A stretch of DNA of 10,378 nucleotides from an uncultured Oscillibacter sp. (lineage in GTDB: Bacteria; Bacillota; Clostridia; Oscillospirales; Oscillospiraceae): positions 1 through 10,378 of the forward strand of contig CAOJHG010000037.1 of NCBI GenBank assembly GCA_948435975.1, in the 5' to 3' direction. Made by a program: the position numbers and the translations under genes. The notes under the pieces are model-generated. The model did no database searches. It worked only from the letters and a program-made list of their open reading frames with translations, and was not told the origin of the DNA. Below, piece after piece: positions 1 through 7,257 of the stretch; the first letter of the stretch is position 1; each line of letters begins with the position of its first letter.

Positions 1-45
1 CGGATGAAGCCGCGTGCAAGCCGAAGGAGAAAGGGAGAAAAATGA
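1..45 (+). CDS. murF: 3' end of probable murF (UDP-MurNAc-tripeptide--D-Ala-D-Ala ligase), partial
   Basis: The first 14 codons of frame 1 stay open and end in a TGA whose bases 43-45 overlap the mraY start codon (ATGA, 42-45). The visible tail reads RMKPRASRRRKGEK. The RMK part resembles the SRxMK segment near the C terminus of many Firmicutes MurF proteins, and murF is the usual gene directly upstream of mraY. MurF adds D-Ala-D-Ala to the UDP-MurNAc-tripeptide in the cytoplasm. The identification rests on position and three residues, so it is inference. Frame 2 also has a stop (TGA at 5-7), so the upstream gene could instead end there with no overlap. Confidence 0.4.
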   Translation, partial: RMKPRASRRRKGEK

Positions 46-1046
46 AGGACTTGAAATTACTTCTGACGCCGTTGGCGCTGGCGGCAGGCATCAGCTTCCT
101 GTTGACGCTGGTAGTGGGGCGCTTTGTACTCTCCGAGCTGCGGAAGCTGAAGGCAGGCCAGGAGATTCGGAAGGACGGCCCCGCCTGGCACGCTGGGAAA
201 GCAGGCACACCTACTATGGGAGGCATTATGTTCATCATCGGCTCTGGTGTGACCATGTTTATCCTGGGCTGGGAACAAATGCTGGATGGAGCTTTTGCGC
301 ATTTATATGTGTATCTGTTTGCTTTGATTTTTGGTCTGATCGGATTCGTGGACGATTACCGCAAAATCCGCCAGCATCAGAACGAGGGCCTGACCGCCCG
401 CCAAAAATTCATCCTTCAACTGGCGGCGGCGGTGCTGTTCCTGAGCCTGATGCGCTATGAGAAGCTGTTGACGAATCAGTTGTACATTCCGTTCCTCAAT
501 GCAACCATCGAAATCAATTGGATCGTATACCTGATCTTTGCCGCTTTCGTGATTGTAGGCTGTGTAAATGCAGTAAACTTGACAGACGGCATTGACGGTC
601 AGGCTGCCAGCGTCACATTTGTAGTCATGGTGTTTTTCACCTTTGCAGCGGCTCTTTGGCGGCTGACGCCTCTGGCACTGTTTCCGGCGGCCTTGGCGGG
701 AGGACTGGCGGCCTTCTTCGTGTATAATCACCATCCTGCCAAGGTCTTTATGGGAGATACCGGAAGCCTCTTTCTGGGCGGCGCGGTGGCAGCTTTGGGC
801 TTCGCTATGGATATGCCCTTGATTTTGGTCCCTGTGGGCGTCGTGTACATTGCGGAGACCCTGTCCGACATCATCCAGGTCATCTATTTCAAAGCCACTC
901 ATGGCAAACGCTTTTTCAAGATGGCCCCGCTGCACCATCATCTTGAGCTTTCCGGTTGGAGCGAGGCAAAGTTGGTGACTGTGTTCTCCAGTGTGACACT
1001 GCTGTTCTGCATCCTAGCTTGGCTGGGCATCCAGGGCCGCTATTGA
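42..1046 (+). CDS. mraY: MraY, phospho-N-acetylmuramoyl-pentapeptide transferase
   Basis: This integral membrane enzyme transfers phospho-MurNAc-pentapeptide from UDP to undecaprenyl phosphate, making lipid I on the inner face of the membrane. The 334-residue length is normal for the family. Diagnostic motifs occur in order: AGKAGTPTMGG near residues 51-61, the VDDYRK motif with the Asp pair D104/D105, NLTDGIDG with D182 and D185, HPAKVFMGDTGS with D239, and the LHHHLELSG loop with three His at 298-300. Hydrophobic segments alternate through the protein, as expected for a ten-helix transferase. The ATG at 42 is preceded by AAGGAGA (24-30) and a second purine-rich stretch at 31-37. The start overlaps the stop of the probable murF, which suggests translational coupling. 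The next gene is ftsW, not the usual murD. No key residue is missing. Confidence 0.97.
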   Translation: MKDLKLLLTPLALAAGISFLLTLVVGRFVLSELRKLKAGQEIRKDGPAWHAGKAGTPTMGGIMFIIGSGVTMFILGWEQMLDGAFAHLYVYLFALIFGLIGFVDDYRKIRQHQNEGLTARQKFILQLAAAVLFLSLMRYEKLLTNQLYIPFLNATIEINWIVYLIFAAFVIVGCVNAVNLTDGIDGQAASVTFVVMVFFTFAAALWRLTPLALFPAALAGGLAAFFVYNHHPAKVFMGDTGSLFLGGAVAALGFAMDMPLILVPVGVVYIAETLSDIIQVIYFKATHGKRFFKMAPLHHHLELSGWSEAKLVTVFSSVTLLFCILAWLGIQGRY

Positions 1047-1070
1047 ACCATAACCCCATGATTTTTCGAA

Positions 1071-1086
1071 AGGAGGGAAGCTTGTG
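1071..1086 (+). promoter_or_regulatory. Ribosome binding site and GTG start of ftsW
   Basis: AGGAGG at 1071-1076 lies 7 nt before GTG at 1084-1086. The next in-frame ATG, at 1090, is 13 nt from the same site, so GTG is the better start. Confidence 0.75.
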
Positions 1087-2424
1087 CCGATGCAGAACGG
1101 GTCCAGCGCACGGCGAAGACCGCCAGCACAAAGGAAACCATCTCCACCACCAGCTTACCGAAGTTCCAGCCGCGCACCATCCCGGCCATATCAGCCCACG
1201 CCTCAGTACCGTCCCCGCCGCCGCCCTTTGACCCGTGAGGAGGCCCTGGCCCGGCAGGAACGGCGGGAACGGCGGGAGGCCCTACAGGAAGAGAGCCGGG
1301 AACTGGCAAAGGGGCCTATCGACTTGCCATTCTGTCTGCTGGTGCTGTTGCTGACGGCCATCGGATTGGTGATGCTGCTGTCTGCCAGCTTTCCTTCCGC
1401 TTACTACGAAACCAAAAGCAAGGACCCGACTTATTATTTCACACGACAGGGCGTCTTCGCAATTATGGGCATTGCGGCGATGTTCTTCATTGGCAAGATC
1501 AATTACCAGCGCTTCCGGGGCGTTGCCAAGGCGCTCTTATATGCGTCCATCTTTATGTTGCTGCTGGTAATCATTCCCGGCAATCCTCTGGCGGTTACGA
1601 GAAACAATGCCACCCGCTGGCTTGGCGTGGGCGAGCTGTTCACATTCCAGCCGTCAGAAATTGCGAAAATGGCGATTGTCATTTATTTCTCTGACAGCAT
1701 TTCCAGGAAGAAGGAAAAAATGCTGACGCTGAAAGATGGCATCCTTCCTTACGTCATCTGGTTGAGCGTCACAGCGGGCCTCGTGGTCATCGAGCCCCAC
1801 CTTTCCGGCGCACTGCTGATTGCGGGAGCGGGAGCGGTGCTGATGCTGGTAGGCGGCATTAAGTGGCGTTATGTGCTGAGTGTTCTGGGCTTGACGGGGG
1901 CCGGGGCCTACTTTATGCTGTTTGTGGTGGGCTATAACACTTCCCGTATCAAGTATTGGCTGAATCCCTGGGCAGATGCCCGCGATAAAGGCTATCAGCT
2001 TTCCCAGAGCCTCATTACGATTGGTTCCGGGGGCCTCTTGGGCGTCGGGTTAGGGAAGAGCCGCCAGAAATTCCTATACCTGCCGGAAGAGCATAACGAC
2101 TTCATCTTCGCCATCATCTGTGAGGAACTGGGCTTGATTGGGGCGACGCTGATTATGGTGCTGTTTGCGGCGTTGATTCTGCGCGGCTACTGGATTGCGC
2201 TTCATGCCCGGGACCGGTTCGGAAGTCTGATGGTGGTGGGAGTGACCACGCTGATCGCCATGCAGACTTTTCTGAACATCGGCGTAGTGACAGGTCTCCT
2301 TCCAACGACCGGCATTTCGCTTCCCTTTTTCAGCTACGGAGGAACAGCGCTGTCAATGCAGTTGGCGGAAATGGGCGTGGTCCTCTCGGTTTCCAGACAG
2401 ATGCGCCCGGCTAAGGCCGGATAG
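1084..2424 (+). CDS. ftsW: FtsW/SpoVE-type SEDS peptidoglycan glycosyltransferase
   Basis: This is a polytopic SEDS-family protein that polymerises lipid II into glycan strands at the septum, together with a class B penicillin-binding protein. The 446 residues divide into a cytoplasmic tail of about 78 residues, rich in Pro, Arg and Ser, and a membrane core with about ten hydrophobic segments. Family motifs are clear: TFQPSEIAK (about 187-195), GVGLGKSRQKFLYLPEEHND (320-339) and GLLPTTGISLPFFSYGG (404-420). D339 in the PEEHND motif corresponds to the catalytic Asp reported for FtsW and RodA. The start is GTG with a good Shine-Dalgarno sequence. The position between mraY and murG matches both ftsW and the sporulation paralogue spoVE of Bacillus. 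Sequence alone cannot separate these two, but RodA is unlikely in this context. Confidence 0.93.
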   Translation: MPMQNGSSARRRPPAQRKPSPPPAYRSSSRAPSRPYQPTPQYRPRRRPLTREEALARQERRERREALQEESRELAKGPIDLPFCLLVLLLTAIGLVMLLSASFPSAYYETKSKDPTYYFTRQGVFAIMGIAAMFFIGKINYQRFRGVAKALLYASIFMLLLVIIPGNPLAVTRNNATRWLGVGELFTFQPSEIAKMAIVIYFSDSISRKKEKMLTLKDGILPYVIWLSVTAGLVVIEPHLSGALLIAGAGAVLMLVGGIKWRYVLSVLGLTGAGAYFMLFVVGYNTSRIKYWLNPWADARDKGYQLSQSLITIGSGGLLGVGLGKSRQKFLYLPEEHNDFIFAIICEELGLIGATLIMVLFAALILRGYWIALHARDRFGSLMVVGVTTLIAMQTFLNIGVVTGLLPTTGISLPFFSYGGTALSMQLAEMGVVLSVSRQMRPAKAG

Positions 2425-2514
2425 TAATTTCACTTTACATCTGTTGGAATACATAGAGAAGACCTGTAAGACCAACCAGCGGTACTGTCAATGCTTATTG
2501 CAATTCAAGAAAAA

Positions 2515-2535
2515 AGGGGGGATGGAAGCACCTTG
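2515..2535 (+). promoter_or_regulatory. G-rich ribosome binding site and TTG start of murG
   Basis: AGGGGGG at 2515-2521 lies about 11 nt before TTG at 2533. The upstream in-frame ATG at 2491 has no recognisable ribosome binding site, and using it would add 14 residues not typical of MurG. Confidence 0.5.
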
Positions 2536-3675
2536 GGCACGGAAAAAAAACTGCGGCGGGTCATTTTTACCTGCGGAGGAACAGCGGGCCACGTAAACCC
2601 CGCCATTGCCCTGGCACAGTTGATGCACAAGAAGGACCCAGAGACGGACTTTCTCTTTGTAGGTGCGGAGCGGGGGCTGGAAAAGGAGCTGATACCAAAA
2701 GCTGGATACGCCTTCCGCACAGTTCACATCTCCAGTTTCCACCGCTCTCTAAAGCTCCGGGAGATCGAACACAACCTGATTTCCGCCGGGAACCTCCTGC
2801 GCTCCCCTGGAGAGGCGCGGGCCATCCTGCGGGAATTCCAGCCGGATGCGGTCATAGGTACTGGAGGCTATGCCAGCTATCCCATTGTAAAATCCGCCGC
2901 CAAAATGGGGATTCCAACAGCGGTCCACGAGTCCAACATGGTTCCCGGCCTGACCACAGGGATGCTGGAGCCTTACGCGGACCGCATTATGGTGGGCTTT
3001 GAGTCCTGCCGGAAACACTACCGCCATCCGGAGAAAATCATTGTCACAGGTACGCCGGTGCGGGGAGACTTCCTGGCTTTGACCAAGGAGGAAGCAAAGC
3101 GTCAACTGGGCCTGGACGATGAAAGGCCGCTGGTCGTCTCCTTCTGGGGCTCTCTAGGGGCCTCGGGAATGAACCGGCAGATGGTGGACTTTCTGGCACT
3201 TGAGACAGCGAAGGAGCCATTCCATCACATCCACGGCGCGGGAAAGCAGGACTATCCCATGATGTTGGCGCTTCTGGAAGAGAAGGGCGTCCGTTTGGAG
3301 GAGCACCCCGCCCTTCTCCTGCGGGAGTATATCTACGACATGGCTCCAGTGATGCGGGCGGCAGACTTGGTGATCTGCCGGGCAGGGGCATCTACCATCA
3401 GCGAGCTGACAGCCTTGGGCGTACCAGCTTTGATTGTACCCTCGCCCTACGTTACCAACAACCACCAGGAGAAGAACGCCCGCGCTTTAGAGGAAGCTGG
3501 CGGCGCGGCGGTGCTCCTGGAAGCGGACTCCTCCGGTCAGGCCATGTTCCAAGCGGCCTGCGGCATCCTGCACAATGAGGCGCGACGGGTAAAAATGGAA
3601 AAAGCCATGATTTCTCTGGGCATCCGGGACGCGGCGGAACGGATTTATCAGACTGTTCTGGAGCTTCTCGGGTAA
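2533..3675 (+). CDS. murG: MurG, UDP-GlcNAc:lipid I N-acetylglucosaminyltransferase
   Basis: This peripheral membrane GT-B glycosyltransferase adds GlcNAc to lipid I, giving lipid II for flipping and polymerisation. From the TTG at 2533 it has 380 residues; from the ATG at 2491 it would have 394. The N-terminal domain carries the first glycine loop, CGGTAGHVNP (14-23, with H20), and the second, GTGGYASYP (109-117). HESNMVPGLT (132-141) replaces the commoner HEQN form. The C-terminal domain has FWGSLGAS (204-211) and the nucleotide-sugar site CRAGASTISEL (282-292, with E291), followed by PSPYVTNNHQEKNA (304-317). Most family members start only a few residues before the first glycine loop, which favours TTG. 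The 108-nt gap after ftsW is the longest gap within the mraY-ftsQ block; I see no convincing promoter in it. Confidence 0.95.
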   Translation: MGTEKKLRRVIFTCGGTAGHVNPAIALAQLMHKKDPETDFLFVGAERGLEKELIPKAGYAFRTVHISSFHRSLKLREIEHNLISAGNLLRSPGEARAILREFQPDAVIGTGGYASYPIVKSAAKMGIPTAVHESNMVPGLTTGMLEPYADRIMVGFESCRKHYRHPEKIIVTGTPVRGDFLALTKEEAKRQLGLDDERPLVVSFWGSLGASGMNRQMVDFLALETAKEPFHHIHGAGKQDYPMMLALLEEKGVRLEEHPALLLREYIYDMAPVMRAADLVICRAGASTISELTALGVPALIVPSPYVTNNHQEKNARALEEAGGAAVLLEADSSGQAMFQAACGILHNEARRVKMEKAMISLGIRDAAERIYQTVLELLG

Positions 3676-3725
3676 CCAGCAGGCCCTTTTGCCCATAGGA
3701 TGGAGCGTTACACCATTCTTGGAGC

Positions 3726-3741
3726 GGAGGGAATCAATATG
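3726..3741 (+). promoter_or_regulatory. Ribosome binding site deciding the murA start
   Basis: GGAGGG at 3726-3731 lies 7 nt before ATG at 3739. The in-frame ATG at 3700 would add 13 residues and lacks a comparable site. Confidence 0.75.
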
Positions 3742-4995
3742 AGCCAGCTTTTGGTAAAGGGCGGCGGTCATCTCCATGGCGAGGTGGTTATCCAAGGCGC
3801 GAAAAACAGCGTACTGCCCATTCTGGCGGCGACGTTGCTGACAAAGGACGAAGTGGAGATCCAAGCCTGTCCCCGCCTGCGGGATGTGGATGCGTCCATT
3901 CGGATTCTGCGGTCTCTTGGCTGCAAGGTCCGCTGGGAAGGGGACAGCTTGTTGGTCTCCACCGGCGGACTGAGCGGATGCGGCATTTCGGATGGACTCA
4001 TGCGGGAAATGCGGTCCTCCGCCATTTTCCTGGGGGCGATCCTGGCCCGTTGCGGACAGGCGGAACTGAGCTATCCCGGCGGCTGTGAGCTGGGACCCCG
4101 TCCCATCGACCTGCATCTGTCGGGACTTCGGGACTTGGGCGCAGAAATCAACGACGCAGGTGGCGTGCTCTATTGCAAGGCTGCCTGTCTGCGGGGGCGG
4201 GAAGTGGTCCTGAGCCTGCCGTCCGTGGGCGCAACAGAGAACCTGATGTTAGCTGCCTGCGGTGCGGAGGGCGTCACCACTATCGCCAACGCCGCCCGGG
4301 AGCCGGAAATCATGGACCTGCAAGCCTTCCTGCAAGCCTGCGGGGCTAAGGTGTCCGGTGCGGGAAGCTCTACTGTCACCATTGAGGGCGGAGTACCGCT
4401 TCATGGCTGCATATACCGGGTGATGCCGGATCGGATCGTGGCAGCGACTTACTTATGCGCAGCGGCTGCGGCAGGCGGGGAGGTCTTCCTGCGAAACGCC
4501 CGGGAGGAGCATTTATCCACCGTTACCGCAGTTCTGCGGGAGGCGGGATGCACCATCCAGGCGGACGCCGCTGGTATTGCCTGCGCCTGCGGGGGCTGGT
4601 TAAAAGCGGTACGTCCAGTGCGGACAGCTCCCTATCCCGGATTTCCCACAGATGCCCAGGCGGTGCTGATGGCGGCCCTGCTGCGAAGCCAGGGGGCCAC
4701 AGTCTTCGAAGAAAACATCTTTGAGAACCGTTACCGCCATGTAGACGAACTGACCCGCATGGGGGCAAACATCCGCGTCTCTGGCCGGACGGCAGTGGTG
4801 ACGGGGGTGGACGCCCTTTGCGGCGCAGCGGTGTACTGCACGGACCTGCGGGGCGGGGCGGCACTCTGCATTGCTGGTTTGGCGGCGGAGGGAGAAACCC
4901 GGGCGTATGAGATTGGCCACATCGACCGGGGATATGAGGATATCGCCCGAGACCTGCGGGCGCTGGGTGCGGACGTGGTCCGTGAGGAAGAATGA
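3739..4995 (+). CDS. murA: MurA, UDP-N-acetylglucosamine 1-carboxyvinyltransferase
   Basis: MurA moves the enolpyruvyl group of phosphoenolpyruvate to UDP-GlcNAc in the cytoplasm, the first committed step of peptidoglycan synthesis. The chosen ATG gives 418 residues, about the length of E. coli MurA, and the catalytic positions align almost number for number. GAKNSVLP contains K22 and N23. YPGGCELGPRP contains Cys116, the counterpart of Cys115 that fosfomycin alkylates. FPTDAQA contains D305, DLRGG contains R371, and HIDRGYEDI contains R397. Because the Cys is present, the natural fosfomycin-resistant Asp variant is excluded. Placement between murG and ftsQ is common in Firmicutes. Many Firmicutes carry two murA paralogues, and this sequence alone does not say whether another exists. 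Confidence 0.96.
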   Translation: MSQLLVKGGGHLHGEVVIQGAKNSVLPILAATLLTKDEVEIQACPRLRDVDASIRILRSLGCKVRWEGDSLLVSTGGLSGCGISDGLMREMRSSAIFLGAILARCGQAELSYPGGCELGPRPIDLHLSGLRDLGAEINDAGGVLYCKAACLRGREVVLSLPSVGATENLMLAACGAEGVTTIANAAREPEIMDLQAFLQACGAKVSGAGSSTVTIEGGVPLHGCIYRVMPDRIVAATYLCAAAAAGGEVFLRNAREEHLSTVTAVLREAGCTIQADAAGIACACGGWLKAVRPVRTAPYPGFPTDAQAVLMAALLRSQGATVFEENIFENRYRHVDELTRMGANIRVSGRTAVVTGVDALCGAAVYCTDLRGGAALCIAGLAAEGETRAYEIGHIDRGYEDIARDLRALGADVVREEE

Positions 4996-5031
4996 CCCAG
5001 AAGGAAGAAACAAAGAACTGGAGCGACAGAA

Positions 5032-5799
5032 ATGGCAAGACGGAGAAGGAAAAAGCGGAGAAGAGGGGGCGGCGGCTTCCTATACAAATTATTATCCGTG
5101 TTGCTGATCTGTATGGCGATCATTTTGGCATTGACCCTGTTTTTTCGGGTGGACACCATTGAGATCCATGGACAGGTCCGCTACACTGAAGAGGAGATTC
5201 GGGAGGCGTCCGGCATCAAGCCCGGCGAAAACCTGTATCTGCTGAACAAGAACGACGTAGCGGCCAGGATTATTGAGAGCCTGCCCTACATCGAGAACAT
5301 CCACCCCTACCGCAAACTGCCGGATACTCTGGTAATCGAAGTGACCGAGTGTGGGAAACCTCTGGCGGTGGTCCAGGACAGCGGCGCATGGCTCATCAGC
5401 CCTCATGGAAAGGTGGTGGGCCGGGTGGAAGAATCTGAGGCGGTGGACTACGGCACAGTAACAGGCTGTACGCTGCTGGCCCCATCCATCGGCACTCCCA
5501 TTGCCCTGGCCACAGAGTACGGCGCACAGCAGACCAGCCTGATCGACTTGATGACGGCCCTGGAAAGTGCGGGGCTTCTGGAGGAGGTGGACAGTATTCA
5601 CCTGGAGGATCTATCTTATCTGACCATGGACTACGGCGGGCGCTTCACAGTGCGTCTGGCGTACAGCGCGGACTACGACTGGGAATTGCAAAAGCTGGTA
5701 AAGGCCCTTTCAAAAGACGCGATTCAAAGCAACATGACCGGCACCTTCGACCTCCAGCTAGACAGCCAGCACGTGTACTTTATCCCAAACGTGCGCTAG
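5032..5799 (+). CDS. ftsQ: FtsQ/DivIB cell division protein
   Basis: This is a bitopic membrane protein of the divisome that works with FtsL/DivIC and FtsB-type partners at the septum. The 255 residues start with a strongly basic cytoplasmic tail (residues 1-11 are nearly all Arg or Lys), then one membrane helix at about 16-38. The POTRA domain at about 39-108 includes FRVDTIEIHGQVRYTEEEI, GIKPGENLYLLN and the LPYIENIHPYRKLPDTL segment typical of the family. A less conserved extracytoplasmic FtsQ beta domain follows to the C terminus. GGAG at 5020-5023 lies 8 nt before the ATG. The gene starts 37 nt after murA and so probably shares its transcript. In Bacillus the orthologue is called divIB. 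ftsA does not follow it. Confidence 0.9.
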   Translation: MARRRRKKRRRGGGGFLYKLLSVLLICMAIILALTLFFRVDTIEIHGQVRYTEEEIREASGIKPGENLYLLNKNDVAARIIESLPYIENIHPYRKLPDTLVIEVTECGKPLAVVQDSGAWLISPHGKVVGRVEESEAVDYGTVTGCTLLAPSIGTPIALATEYGAQQTSLIDLMTALESAGLLEEVDSIHLEDLSYLTMDYGGRFTVRLAYSADYDWELQKLVKALSKDAIQSNMTGTFDLQLDSQHVYFIPNVR

Positions 5800-6013
5800 G
5801 GGAACAAAGAAGCAGGAAGGAATTGGATAGGAATTTAATAGGCTGATTTTCAGGGACGGCGCGTGTTTTTTTGAGAATTTGCGTCGAAAGCCCAATGAAC
5901 ACTTGACCAAAGCGCAAAAGTGGCTTACAATAGAATAAATATCTTGCTTTGCAGGGAATCCCAGGAAAGAATGGATGCGTCCGTTTTTCCACAAAAGATC
6001 AGGAGGCAGCATT
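5800..6013 (+). other. Intergenic region upstream of ftsZ
   Basis: This 214-nt stretch holds no supportable ORF, so the ftsA found here in many bacteria is absent. It contains two AGGAATT repeats (5818-5824 and 5829-5835), a T7 run at 5866-5872 without a convincing stem, a sigma-A type promoter at 5903-5931, and the ftsZ ribosome binding site at 6001-6006. It is more AT-rich than the flanking genes, as expected for a control region. Confidence 0.7.
5903..5931 (+). promoter_or_regulatory. Sigma-A type promoter for ftsZ
   Basis: TTGACC at 5903-5908 and TACAAT at 5926-5931 are separated by exactly 17 nt. Each hexamer matches the vegetative consensus (TTGACA, TATAAT) at five of six positions. 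Transcription would start near 5938, giving a leader of about 75 nt before the ftsZ ATG. This suggests that ftsZ can be transcribed apart from the cell wall genes upstream. Confidence 0.7.
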
Positions 6014-6016
6014 ATG
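6001..6016 (+). promoter_or_regulatory. Ribosome binding site deciding the ftsZ start
   Basis: AGGAGG at 6001-6006 lies 7 nt before ATG at 6014. The in-frame ATG at 5975 would add 13 residues ([13 protein letters not shown]) that do not resemble an FtsZ N terminus and would run through this site. Confidence 0.85.
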
Positions 6017-7138
6017 GCATTTGGCTTGGAAACCGGTCCTGATACCGTTGTCAATATTAAAGTAATCGGCGTAGGCGGCGCAGGGAACAATGTCGTCAAC
6101 CGCATGGTTCGCTCAGGAACGAAGGGCGTGGAGTTTATTGCGATCAATACAGATAAGCAGGCGCTGAATGTATCAAGCGCTACGTACAAAATTCAGATTG
6201 GTGAGAAGCTGACCCATGGGCAGGGCGCGGGGTCCAATCCTGAAGTGGGCCGGAAATCCGCTGAAGAGAGCCGCAACCAGATTGCCAAGGCTCTGGAGGA
6301 TACGGACATGGTATTCATCACCGCAGGCATGGGCGGCGGCACGGGCACCGGCGCGGCTCCTATTGTGGCGGAGATTGCCAAGGAATTGGATGTGCTGACG
6401 GTGGCCGTGGTGACAAAGCCTTTCGGGTTTGAGGGCCGCCGCCGGATGCAGCAGGCGGAAGGCGGCGTGGAGGAGCTGCGGACGAAAGTGGATTCCCTTG
6501 TCATCATCCCTAACGAGCGCCTGAAGCACGCCACCGACCAGAAAATTACCTTTGCAAATGCCTTTGAAATTGCGGACGACGTGCTGCGGCAGGCGGTGCA
6601 GTCCATTTCCGACCTGATTCGGGATACGGGCTTCATCAACCTGGACTTTGCCGACGTAACCGCCATTATGAAGGGCGCTGGCATGGCACATATGGGCGTT
6701 GGCCGGGCGGCAGGCAAAGGGAAAACGGAAGAGGCCGCCCGCATGGCCATTTCCAGCCCGCTTCTGGAGACTTCTATCGAGGGTGCAAAGGGCGTCCTGC
6801 TGAATTTCACCATTCCTATGGACATCGCCTTGGACGAGGTGGAGCAGGCAGCGGATTTGGTCAAGAAAGCGGTCCATCCTGACGCCAACACCATCTTCGG
6901 TGCAATTTTTGACGAGACCTTGGACGACGAGGTTCGCGTGACAGTCATTGCCACTGGGTTTGAGAAGGAGCCTGGCCAGCTTCCGAAGATGGCGGAGGTC
7001 GAAAAGAAGCCTGAGCAGCCGCCTGCGGTGACCGCGCCTGCGCCTCAGCCTCTGGAGGAGAAGGACATTCCCAAGCCAGAGGTACAGGAGGACGACCCCT
7101 TTGAGGAGATTTTCAAGATTTTCAATAAGAGGGATTGA
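6014..7138 (+). CDS. ftsZ: FtsZ, tubulin-like cell division GTPase
   Basis: FtsZ polymerises with GTP into the Z ring that places and organises the divisome; during sporulation it also builds the polar septum. The 374-residue protein has the expected order of motifs. [15 protein letters not shown] (18-32) is the first nucleotide loop, and [13 protein letters not shown] (104-116) is the tubulin signature. PFGFEGRRR (136-144) follows, and the catalytic T7 loop is NLDFADV (209-215) with D211 and D214. A Pro- and Glu-rich linker occupies roughly 320-358. The tail [15 protein letters not shown] is the likely conserved C-terminal peptide that binds membrane tethers and regulators. The ATG at 6014 has an excellent ribosome binding site, and a separate promoter lies upstream. 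The gene ends before a hairpin terminator and converges with the SSB-like gene. Confidence 0.98.
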   Translation: MAFGLETGPDTVVNIKVIGVGGAGNNVVNRMVRSGTKGVEFIAINTDKQALNVSSATYKIQIGEKLTHGQGAGSNPEVGRKSAEESRNQIAKALEDTDMVFITAGMGGGTGTGAAPIVAEIAKELDVLTVAVVTKPFGFEGRRRMQQAEGGVEELRTKVDSLVIIPNERLKHATDQKITFANAFEIADDVLRQAVQSISDLIRDTGFINLDFADVTAIMKGAGMAHMGVGRAAGKGKTEEAARMAISSPLLETSIEGAKGVLLNFTIPMDIALDEVEQAADLVKKAVHPDANTIFGAIFDETLDDEVRVTVIATGFEKEPGQLPKMAEVEKKPEQPPAVTAPAPQPLEEKDIPKPEVQEDDPFEEIFKIFNKRD

Positions 7139-7211
7139 CGCAGAGGCACGCGGAATCTTATGCGTCCAAACGGCTGTAAAGCAGATTGTAAAATCCACTG
7201 TATAAAAGAGC

Positions 7212-7254
7212 AAACCGGGGAATTGCCAGTAGTGCGGCTCCCCGGTTTTCTTTG
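7212..7254. terminator. Bidirectional rho-independent terminator between ftsZ and the SSB-like gene
   Basis: AAACCGGGGA (7212-7221) pairs perfectly over 10 bp with TCCCCGGTTT (7239-7248). A further GCC/GGC pairing (7225-7227 with 7236-7238) is possible inside the loop. On the + strand the stem runs into a T-rich stretch (7246-7253) and would end ftsZ transcripts. On the - strand it is followed by TTTGCTCTTTTA, so it could also stop the opposing gene, whose stop codon lies only a few bases away and overlaps the tail region. Confidence 0.85.
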
Positions 7255-7257
7255 CGT

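Noticed and set aside
14..460. 148-codon ORF on the + strand overlapping mraY
   Set aside because: It lies in another frame of the clear mraY gene and its product shows no domain; it is a GC-rich shadow frame.
303..941. 212-codon ORF on the - strand antisense to mraY
   Set aside because: Gln- and His-rich shadow of mraY with no ribosome binding site or recognisable domain.
2425..2490. Promoter in the ftsW-murG gap
   Set aside because: Only scattered TTTACA- and TACATA-like hexamers are present, at wrong spacing.
2491..2532. ATG at 2491 as the murG start
   Set aside because: It has no Shine-Dalgarno sequence and adds 14 atypical residues; TTG at 2533 has a G-rich site and gives a family-like N terminus. 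Not fully excluded.
5848..5874. Terminator after ftsQ ending in a T7 run
   Set aside because: The sequence before the T run forms only a three-base-pair ACG/CGT stem, too weak to call.
5878..5890. Spo0A box upstream of ftsZ (TGCGTCGAA)
   Set aside because: Matches only seven of nine consensus positions, within the range expected by chance.
6173..7213. 346-codon ORF on the - strand antisense to ftsZ
   Set aside because: Its composition (rich in His, Leu, Arg and Cys) mirrors the ftsZ codons, it has no family motif and it runs through the terminator stem.
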